Shown: positions 51,150-57,566 of the stretch, one piece after another
How the letters are laid out: each line of letters begins with the position of its first letter
How positions within the stretch are numbered: position 1 is the first letter of the stretch
DNA from: Planctomycetia bacterium
GTDB lineage: Bacteria; Planctomycetota; Phycisphaerae; UBA1845; UTPLA1
NCBI GenBank assembly: GCA_015200345.1
Contig: CP054187.1
Coordinates: 3,208,470-3,272,469, forward strand
Length of the DNA: 64,000 nucleotides
Direction: 5' to 3'
The notes under the pieces: model-generated
What the model saw: the letters and a program-made list of their open reading frames with translations, nothing else
Told to the model about the DNA's origin: nothing
The model's database searches: none
Position numbers and translations under genes: made by a program

Positions 51150-52460
51150 ATGAGATTCGTGTTCGTGGGGGTGTGGTGCGTGTTGGGATGGTGTGCGGCG
51201 GCGGGCGCGCAAGAAAAGCCGCTGGCGATCACCGGTGCAAGAATCATCCCGATCGATGGGCCGGCGATCCTTTCCGGCACCCTTCTCGTGCAAGGGGGGA
51301 AGATCACCGCGATCGGCCCGGCCAATTCGACCGTGATTCCGCCTGACGCCGAGCGAATCGACGCGACCGGCAGGTTCATCATGCCCGGGCTGGTTGACAC
51401 GCATAGTCACATCGGCGGCGGCTGGGGCGGCGACGGCAGCGCGCCGATCCAGCCGAGCGTGCGCGTGCTGGACTCGGTCAACGTGCGCGACCCCGGTTTC
51501 ATCCGCGCTCGCGCCGGCGGCATCACCACAATGAACGTGATGCCGGGTTCAGGACACCTGTTGAGCGGCCAGACGATTTACCTCAAGACACGCAAGTCCG
51601 GCACCATCGAAGAGATGGCCATTCACGACGAGTCGGGGGCGATTCTCGGCGGCATGAAGATGGCCAACGGGACCAACTCGCAGCGCGAGGCGCCCTTCCC
51701 CGGCACGCGTTCAAAATCGGCCGCGCTGGTGCGCGAGAAGTTCATCAAAGCGCAGGACTATCGCCGCAAGCTCGAACAGGGCAAGGACGATCCGGAGAAA
51801 CGCCCGGATCGCGACCTGGAACTGGAAGGCTTGCTCGAGGTGCTCGACGGCAAGCGCATCGTCCATCACCACACCCATCGGGCCGACGACATCCTGACGG
51901 TGCTTCGACTCGCGGAAGAGTTCAAGTTCCGCGTCGTGCTGCACCACGTCAGCGAGGCGTGGAAGGTCCCGAACGAAATCGCGCGGGCGGGCGTGCCGTG
52001 CTCGATTATTCTGGTGGACAGCCCCGGCGGGAAAATCGAAGCGATGGACATGCGCATGGAGACCGGCGCCGTGCTGGAGCGAGCCGGCGTGCTGACGGCC
52101 TTTCACACCGACGACTGGATCAACGATTCCCGCCATTTTTTTCGTTCGGCGGCCCTGGGGGTCCGCGCCGGGATGTCGCGTGAGAAGGCTCTGTATGCCC
52201 TGACGATGGCGGGCGCGAAAATGCTGGACCTGGGCCATCGCGTCGGCTCGCTGACGATCGGCAAGGACGCCGATTTCATCGTGCTGTCGGGCGACCCCTT
52301 CAGCGTTTATACAAAAGTATTGGAAACGTACGTCGAGGGCGTGAAGGTGTTTGACCGAAGCGATCCGAAAGACCTGCTCTACGCCGTCGGCGGCTACGGC
52401 GCCGGCAAAGAGCAGGAAATGCACCTGTGCTGCTTTGAAGGCCGGGAGGAGCACCGCTGA
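51150..52460 (+). CDS. Exported amidohydrolase with intact metal site
   Basis: The 436-residue product has a signal peptide ending AGAQ and the amidohydrolase fold of the imidazolonepropionase-related group. Metal ligands appear present: HxH in DTHSHIG (H85, H87), the HHHTHRADD segment near 238, LHHVSEAW near 262, and FHTDD near 317. It should hydrolyse an amide-like or cyclic nitrogen substrate outside the cytoplasm, but the substrate is unknown. It overlaps the next gene by one base (TGATG), so the two are coupled. Its divergent neighbour is the pseudopilin-like gene. Confidence 0.88.
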   Translation: MRFVFVGVWCVLGWCAAAGAQEKPLAITGARIIPIDGPAILSGTLLVQGGKITAIGPANSTVIPPDAERIDATGRFIMPGLVDTHSHIGGGWGGDGSAPIQPSVRVLDSVNVRDPGFIRARAGGITTMNVMPGSGHLLSGQTIYLKTRKSGTIEEMAIHDESGAILGGMKMANGTNSQREAPFPGTRSKSAALVREKFIKAQDYRRKLEQGKDDPEKRPDRDLELEGLLEVLDGKRIVHHHTHRADDILTVLRLAEEFKFRVVLHHVSEAWKVPNEIARAGVPCSIILVDSPGGKIEAMDMRMETGAVLERAGVLTAFHTDDWINDSRHFFRSAALGVRAGMSREKALYALTMAGAKMLDLGHRVGSLTIGKDADFIVLSGDPFSVYTKVLETYVEGVKVFDRSDPKDLLYAVGGYGAGKEQEMHLCCFEGREEHR

Positions 52461-53716
52461 TGACGCGTCGACTGCACAAACCGTATGCGTGGCTTGTTCT
52501 CCTGGCCTCCTGGAGCGTTTCGAGCGTCACCCCGCTCCCCGCCGCCGCACAGCTCGCCATCCGGGGGGAGACCGTTTACACGATGGCCGGACCGCCCATC
52601 AAGGATGGCGTCGTGCTGACGGAAGGAAACCGCATCACGCGCGTCGGGCCGGCGTCGGCCGTTCAAATCCCGGCGGGGCTGCGCACGATCTCCGCCAAAG
52701 TCGTGACGCCCGGCCTGATCGACGCGCACAGCGTCGTCGGTCTGACCGGCTACCTGAACCAGGACCAGGATCAGGATCAGCTTGATGTGAGCGAACCGAT
52801 TCAGCCCGAGCTGCGCGCCTTGGACTCCTACAACCCGCGCGAGCGGCTGATCGAATGGGTCCGCGGCTTCGGCATCACAACCCTTCACACCGGTCATGCA
52901 CCCGGTGCGGTGATCTCCGGCCAGACGCTGATCGTCAAGACGGCCGGCAACACGGTGGAAGACGCACTCGTGCGGCCGACCGCGATGCTGGCCTGCACGC
53001 TCGGCGAGGACGCGCGCGCGAAGGGCCGCGATGCGGAGAAGAAGGTGCCGGGGACTCGCTCGAAAGCCGTGGCGATCCTGCGCGAGCAGCTTGTGCGCGC
53101 CGGTGATTATCGCCGCAAGCTGAAAGTGGAGGACGAGAAGAAGCGGCCCGACCGCGATCTGCGAATGGAGGCAATGGTCCGCGTGCTGGATGGCGAATGG
53201 CCGCTGCTGGTGACGGCGCACCGCGCGACGGATATCGTCTCGGCGCTGCGCGTCGCGAGCGAGTTCAAGATCAAAATTGTGCTGGACGGAGCCGCCGAAT
53301 CCTATCTGGTCATGGATGAGATCAAGAAGGCCGGTGTGCCCGTGATTCTGCATCCGACCATGACGCGCAGCGGGCCGGGCGAGACGGAGAACTTGAGCAT
53401 GGAGACCGCCGCAAGGTTGATCAAGGCCGGCATCCCCGTCGCGCTGCAAAGCGGATTTGAAAGCTACGTCCCCAAGACCCGTGTCGCGTTATTCGAGGCG
53501 GCCATCGCAGCGGCGAACGGCCTCACGTTTGAGCAAGCCCTCGGTACAGTGACCATCGAGGCGGCGAAGATTCTGGGGATCTCCGACCGGGTCGGTTCCC
53601 TGGAGTTGGGGAAGGAAGCCGACCTCGCCCTGTATGACGGGGATCCGTTTGAATACACGACTCATTGCATCGGCGTCATCGTGAATGGGGTCGAAGTAGC
53701 GATGGAGCCGCGGTAG
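52460..53716 (+). CDS. Exported amidohydrolase homologue with substituted metal ligands
   Basis: The 418-residue product aligns along its length with the neighbour before it (shared SGQT, PGTRSK, RRKL and KRPDRDL pieces) and also starts with a signal peptide (ending PAAAQ). The metal site is changed: DTHSH becomes DAHSV (H90, V92), HHHTHR becomes VTAHR, LHHVSE becomes LDGAAE, and FHTDD becomes LQSGF. It therefore probably binds no binuclear metal and is a pseudoenzyme or a subunit of its partner. The coupling to an intact homologue points to a heteromer; this is inference. Confidence 0.85.
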   Translation: MTRRLHKPYAWLVLLASWSVSSVTPLPAAAQLAIRGETVYTMAGPPIKDGVVLTEGNRITRVGPASAVQIPAGLRTISAKVVTPGLIDAHSVVGLTGYLNQDQDQDQLDVSEPIQPELRALDSYNPRERLIEWVRGFGITTLHTGHAPGAVISGQTLIVKTAGNTVEDALVRPTAMLACTLGEDARAKGRDAEKKVPGTRSKAVAILREQLVRAGDYRRKLKVEDEKKRPDRDLRMEAMVRVLDGEWPLLVTAHRATDIVSALRVASEFKIKIVLDGAAESYLVMDEIKKAGVPVILHPTMTRSGPGETENLSMETAARLIKAGIPVALQSGFESYVPKTRVALFEAAIAAANGLTFEQALGTVTIEAAKILGISDRVGSLELGKEADLALYDGDPFEYTTHCIGVIVNGVEVAMEPR

Positions 53717-54093
53717 CAGCTGGGATGGCAGGAGCAGGGAAATCTCGTCGATCCGGTCTTAACCCTATATTGTTCAGTGTTTTATGGTTGATTCGTGTTA
53801 GAATGCCGGACTGCTGGCCTGTGCGTGATTTTTCGCAACTTATTGAGGCATCATGGTTTATGGAGGTTAGGAATATCTCGAAAAAATCTTAACAACCCCC
53901 CAAAAAGCTTGAATTGTTTGTCCGGTTCTGATACCGTGTGTAATAGTACAGAAGATTCGGTCAGCGGACGACGTGTCTCTTGATAGACCAGTGTCTTGAT
54001 GGCCGGTTGTCTGGCGAATTGTCGCGGCTATCCACGATGGAGTGGGTGCAGCGGAGGAATTGGGAAGTGGTTTTTTTAAGAAGGAGGAGAACA
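53717..54093. other. Leader region of the PEP-CTERM gene, lower GC than its surroundings
   Basis: About 377 bases without a supported gene, with several A/T-rich stretches. A weak promoter (TTGTCC 53918-53923, 17-base spacer, TAATAG 53941-53946) would give a 5' leader of roughly 140 bases before the GTG at 54094. I see no clear riboswitch. Confidence 0.4.
53918..53946 (+). promoter_or_regulatory. Possible promoter of the PEP-CTERM protein gene
   Basis: TTGTCC and TAATAG separated by 17 bases. Both hexamers are imperfect. Confidence 0.3.
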
Positions 54094-54744
54094 GTGAAAC
54101 GAGTGCTAGTTGCTGCGTTGGCCATTATGGCCACGGCCAGCGTCGCCTCTGCTCAATTGCTGACGCAGATGGGACCGATGCAGGCGAACAAGGCTGATGC
54201 TCCTGCCGGCCAGGATTACAGCCAGTTGGACAACCCGGAGGCCGGCTTGATCTGCAACTTCAACGTCGCGGGCATCCAGAGCTGGGATGCCTATCAGGAT
54301 CCGGACAACACGATCGTCATTCTGGACGTTGCCGCGTGCGTCGGTCTTGCGTCGGGTACCCCCATTGCCATGAACGGCATTGGCTGGGACGTCACGCTGA
54401 CGGCTCTCGGCGGCAGCTGGCAGAGCGAACTGCGCGTCTATTTTGATGACAACATCAATCCGGACGGCTCGGGTCTCTTCCTGCGACCCGGTGCGGGCAC
54501 AAACACGCCCGGCACCGGCACGTTCTCGAACCCGGTCATCAAGCTGCCGGACGTCCAGATTCCGATCATTCCGTTGCCCAACGGAATGCTCCGCCTGGAC
54601 TTCCACGAGAGCTTCGACGACGTGAACAACCAGGTTGACGGCACGTGGGACAGCGGCTTCCTGCGGATCCAGGTCACGCCGGAACCCTCGACGCTCGCTC
54701 TGCTCGGTCTGGGCGCTCTCGGCCTCATTCGCCGCCGACGCTAA
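54094..54744 (+). CDS. PEP-CTERM sorting-signal protein
   Basis: The 216-residue product starts at GTG 54094, which has AAGGAGGA seven bases upstream. It has a signal peptide (KRVLVAALAIMATASVASAQ) and ends in a textbook PEP-CTERM tail: PEPSTLALLGLGALGL followed by RRRR. Such proteins are cleaved at the PEP motif by an exosortase and moved to the surface or to extracellular polysaccharide. The middle part is a beta-rich domain with Asp/Asn-rich loops (DNINPDGSG). The exosortase itself is not in this window. A strong terminator follows. Confidence 0.9.
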   Translation: MKRVLVAALAIMATASVASAQLLTQMGPMQANKADAPAGQDYSQLDNPEAGLICNFNVAGIQSWDAYQDPDNTIVILDVAACVGLASGTPIAMNGIGWDVTLTALGGSWQSELRVYFDDNINPDGSGLFLRPGAGTNTPGTGTFSNPVIKLPDVQIPIIPLPNGMLRLDFHESFDDVNNQVDGTWDSGFLRIQVTPEPSTLALLGLGALGLIRRRR

Positions 54745-54807
54745 GACCTCTACCCGTCGTCGGCCGATCGTCGGCAGGCGACATCAAAGTGTAAACTAGG
54801 ACCTCCA

Positions 54808-54846
54808 ACAGCCGCCGGTCGCCCTTCGACCGGCGGCTGTCTTTTT
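54808..54846 (+). terminator. Rho-independent terminator of the PEP-CTERM gene
   Basis: A perfect 14-base-pair stem (ACAGCCGCCGGTCG, 54808-54821; CGACCGGCGGCTGT, 54827-54840), a five-base loop, then CTTTTT. It lies 64 bases after the PEP-CTERM stop. Confidence 0.9.
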
Positions 54847-55008
54847 ACCTCTTCGATTCTGCCTGCTTGGGCAAGGTGTAGCGGCGGGCGTCCTTCGCCC
54901 AGCCGCTGCGCGCGAAGCGACGTATCAGATCGCTGTTACGACGAATGGAGTGTCCTCGAGAGTGCGTTCTTGATTTCGCCGAGCGTCGAAGTCCCGGACT
55001 CCACGAAT

Positions 55009-55779
55009 TCACCAGAACCGCCAATCGCCCGACTGCACCACATAGACATACAACACAAGATTCGTGATCGCGTGCGTGAGAATCAGGCACATCAGGCTGC
55101 GCCGCCAGATGAACACGGCGTTGAAGAGCATCCAGCAGGCGACGCTCACGCCCCAGTTGTTCGGATGTTGCAGGATCGACAGCACCGAGCTGCCGAGGAA
55201 CGAGAACCAGGTGAACGTCCCCAGCGGCACCTCGTCAAACCGCTCCCACTTCACGAACGCGCGCAGGATGAACCCGCGCCAGAATAGCTCCTCCACGATC
55301 GGCACCGCCGTGCAGGCGCGCGTGATCTTCAACACGACGTGCGCCCAGAACGCCGCCCCGTCGCCGTAATCGGCGTGCGGGTTGGCCGGCTCGCCGCCCG
55401 AGGGAAACAGAAAGGTCATCTTGTTGAACAGCGGGAACTGACCGCCGAGATTCATTCCCCCGACCGTGACGCCGTCGAGCCAGTGCTGCCCCGCCACCCA
55501 AAGCCACGCGGCGCCGACCCCCACGACCAGCGACGTCAGCATGTGCGGTCGCCCCAGCGACGGGAGATGCCGGCGAAACAACCACGCGACGTACAGGGCC
55601 GCGAGTGTGTGCAGAACGATGGCAACATGCCCGAGCTGTTTCGGGAACAGGTCGGTGAGCATGAAGAAGAACAGGTAGGCGAGGTACGGCACCATCCACG
55701 GAGCGCGCGGCTCGACGCGGACCAGGCGATCCACCCAGTGACGTTGCTCCGACCCGTTCGCGTTGGCGGTTGAACTCAT
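55009..55779 (-). CDS. CPBP-family intramembrane metalloprotease, possibly PEP-CTERM/exosortase-associated
   Basis: The 256-residue product has about eight membrane helices and the CPBP (ABI/CAAX protease) motifs: EELFWRGF with the glutamate pair near residue 165, LQHPNNW with histidine near 203, and THAITNLVL near 236. CPBP proteases cleave or mature membrane proteins. A subgroup of this family (TIGR03008) occurs with exosortase systems; the PEP-CTERM gene is convergent with it and 264 bases away. Whether it belongs to that subgroup needs a profile search. The ATG at 55779 starts a short hydrophilic N-terminus. Confidence 0.82.
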   Translation of the reverse strand: MSSTANANGSEQRHWVDRLVRVEPRAPWMVPYLAYLFFFMLTDLFPKQLGHVAIVLHTLAALYVAWLFRRHLPSLGRPHMLTSLVVGVGAAWLWVAGQHWLDGVTVGGMNLGGQFPLFNKMTFLFPSGGEPANPHADYGDGAAFWAHVVLKITRACTAVPIVEELFWRGFILRAFVKWERFDEVPLGTFTWFSFLGSSVLSILQHPNNWGVSVACWMLFNAVFIWRRSLMCLILTHAITNLVLYVYVVQSGDWRFW

Positions 55780-55870
55780 GCAGGCGAATCAGTATCGGCC
55801 GGATTCGAGCATTGGGCAAATCGGGTGGCGGGGGTCAATCGTATCGGTGCTGTCGATCTGCGGGCGCAAG

Positions 55871-55904
55871 AAAAACGCCCGGCGGAAGATCATTCCGACG
55901 GGCG
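55871..55904 (-). terminator. Rho-independent terminator of the sigma factor gene
   Basis: On the minus strand CGCCCG-t-CGGAA pairs with TTCCG-c-CGGGCG around a five-base loop, followed by TTTTT (forward AAAAA at 55871-55875). It starts 37 bases after the sigma factor stop and separates it from the protease gene. Confidence 0.85.
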
Positions 55905-55940
55905 AGTCAGTGTGCAACAAGAGATTGTCGAAGCCCGGCC

Positions 55941-56780
55941 TTATTGCAGGACCATGTCTTCGGCGATGGCCTTGCGGAGCTTGGCGATGGCGCCGAGCTG
56001 AATCTGTCGGACGCGCTCCTTGCTGACGCGCATTTGCCGACCGATGTCTTCGAGCGTCTGGCGCTGCCGGCCCTGCTCCATGGGGAAGCGCCGTGCGAGC
56101 ACGGTCTTCTCGATGTCGGTCAGCTCGGCGTTGTCCAGGCGCAGAATGCGTTGGAGCCGCTCGCTGAAGAGCGCACGCTGATCGGCCTTGCGGGCTTCGG
56201 GCAGATCACTCTCTTCAAAGTCGGGGTCCCACGGACCGGCGACCTTGCTGCGACGCTTGGTATCCTGCAGCGCGGCCCGCGAGAAAGCTCGCAGAATCGC
56301 GTTGCAGGCGTAGGTGCTGAAGCGGAAACCGCGCCACGGGTCGAACGTATCGACCGCGCGGAGCAATGCCATCATCCCTTCGCTGGTCAGTTCCTCGCGA
56401 TCGAGATTTTCAAATCGCGTGCGACCGATCAAATCGTACACGAGGCCGAGGTTCCCCTCGGTCAGGCGCGATCGGATTTGATGGTAGCGATGCAGCCAGA
56501 GCGCGTAGCGCTTGCGCAGCGACGGCTTCGGATCTCGGTGTGCAGCGCGATAGATCTTGCTCAATGCGTAGCCGCAGTAGTGCAGCTGCTTAAAGAGCAG
56601 GGTCTCCTCCTCGGGCGTGACGCGACCGCTGCCCTCGGCCGGTCCAGGCCAGTTGGCGAAGAGCCGCTGCTCAACCTGTCGGCCGCGCAACTCCTCGTTG
56701 GCCACATAGGGCGGGGGAATCATCCAGCCTGCCAACGCTCGGCGATCCGAAGGCTTCGTTGTGACTCTCATCATGGCCAT
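55941..56780 (-). CDS. RNA polymerase sigma-70 family sigma factor
   Basis: The product of about 279 residues has the region 2 core (LTEGNLGLVYDLIGR, then DTFDPWRGFRFSTYACNAI with the aromatic/basic -10-melting surface) and a region 4 helix-turn-helix (TLEDIGRQMRVSKERVRQIQ). Region 1.1 of primary sigma factors is absent, so it is an alternative (group 2 or 3) factor. The N-terminal 110 residues are helical and lineage-specific. ATG 56780 is chosen; a TTG at 56792 is the alternative. It has its own promoter and terminator, so it is monocistronic. Its regulon is unknown. Confidence 0.88.
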   Translation of the reverse strand: MAMMRVTTKPSDRRALAGWMIPPPYVANEELRGRQVEQRLFANWPGPAEGSGRVTPEEETLLFKQLHYCGYALSKIYRAAHRDPKPSLRKRYALWLHRYHQIRSRLTEGNLGLVYDLIGRTRFENLDREELTSEGMMALLRAVDTFDPWRGFRFSTYACNAILRAFSRAALQDTKRRSKVAGPWDPDFEESDLPEARKADQRALFSERLQRILRLDNAELTDIEKTVLARRFPMEQGRQRQTLEDIGRQMRVSKERVRQIQLGAIAKLRKAIAEDMVLQ

Positions 56781-56846
56781 TTCGCTACCCAACTTTCAGC
56801 CGGATCCTTTAGTCCGGGCACGTCAATCCACAAAGGTGTATACCAA

Positions 56847-56868
56847 CGAGAACGAAAAAATGTTCTCG
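56847..56868 (-). promoter_or_regulatory. Hairpin in the 5' leader of the sigma factor gene
   Basis: CGAGAAC (56847-56853) and GTTCTCG (56862-56868) make a seven-pair stem around an A-rich loop of eight. It lies between the promoter and the start codon and could affect translation or be a protein site. Confidence 0.35.
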
Positions 56869-56890
56869 GCTGTACGGGATTTCTGCCATG

Positions 56891-56919
56891 ATTTTACCCT
56901 ATTACCTGATAAAAATCAA
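56891..56919 (-). promoter_or_regulatory. Promoter of the sigma factor gene
   Basis: On the minus strand TTGATT (56919-56914), a 17-base spacer and TAAAAT (56896-56891). Transcription would begin near 56884, giving a leader of about 105 bases. The stretch upstream to about 57060 is strikingly AT-rich for this genome. Confidence 0.55.
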
Positions 56920-57073
56920 TCAAATCGTTCATGAAAATACAACCAAATTTCTACGACTCATGATTGTAATATAATATACTGCTAATAAACAGCTTACATA
57001 TTAGAATTGAGCGGCTTTTTATTGGTCTAGTGAAATCGTTAAAAACATTCAGTTCAAATTTAGTGCTATTTTG

Positions 57074-57349
57074 TTACCCGCCGGACGAGGATGTTCGCGG
57101 TTGGATTATGCCGCCGATTCCCTCCCAGAACGCCGCCCATGCAACCCGGAGACCCTCGTCGGGGTTTTGTGGGTTGACCGCCGACTGCGTTGCGCCTTCG
57201 ACAAAGCCCGGTCCGGCCCCCTCCCGAAACCGTTTGAACAGCTCGGAATCCCATTCGCAGCCGCCGAGCAGGGCCATGCTCATCGTGATTAACGCGACGT
57301 TCAGGGACCGGTTGCGCACTGAACCGAAGAAGCGAATCGGGCGGCTCAT
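57074..57349 (-). CDS. Small lipoprotein of unknown function
   Basis: The 91-residue product has a basic N-terminus, a hydrophobic helix (LNVALITMSMALLGGC) with lipobox LGGC at about residue 31, and a 60-residue mature part with an Ala/Trp-rich helix (LRVAWAAFWEGIGGIIQP). Many planctomycete genomes carry such short lipoproteins; the role is unknown. It is divergent from the large gene at 57567. Confidence 0.68.
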   Translation of the reverse strand: MSRPIRFFGSVRNRSLNVALITMSMALLGGCEWDSELFKRFREGAGPGFVEGATQSAVNPQNPDEGLRVAWAAFWEGIGGIIQPRTSSSGG

Positions 57350-57391
57350 TTAGTCGGACTCCGTTGCGGTTTGCAGGACTGGCACCAGATT

Positions 57392-57408
57392 GTTTATCGG
57401 TGATAAAC
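57392..57408. promoter_or_regulatory. Perfect dyad, possible operator
   Basis: GTTTATC-ggt-GATAAAC is a perfect seven-base inverted repeat with a three-base centre, placed between two divergent genes (57349 and 57567). That is a typical size and place for a dimeric repressor site. The regulator is unknown. Confidence 0.4.
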
Positions 57409-57566
57409 CCAGGCCGAGGCCAGCGCAACACGATGGGGGTTCGATAATTGCGCATTCTGGACCGGACGATCCCCTCTGGTTCGAGTCTGAAGGCTTGTGG
57501 AGCGCTCCCCGATATGAGATGCGGATCGGCGGGAAAGGATGAGTCGTTCGATCAACTGGGGGTCGC

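Noticed and set aside
56847-56868. LexA (SOS) box
   Set aside because: The GAAC and GTTC halves are eight bases apart, not the four expected for a Gram-positive-type LexA site, and the gene is not a typical SOS gene.
56881-57060. AT-rich stretch as a replication origin
   Set aside because: No DnaA boxes were seen and none of the genes usual at an origin (dnaA, dnaN, gyrB) is nearby; a promoter region explains it better.
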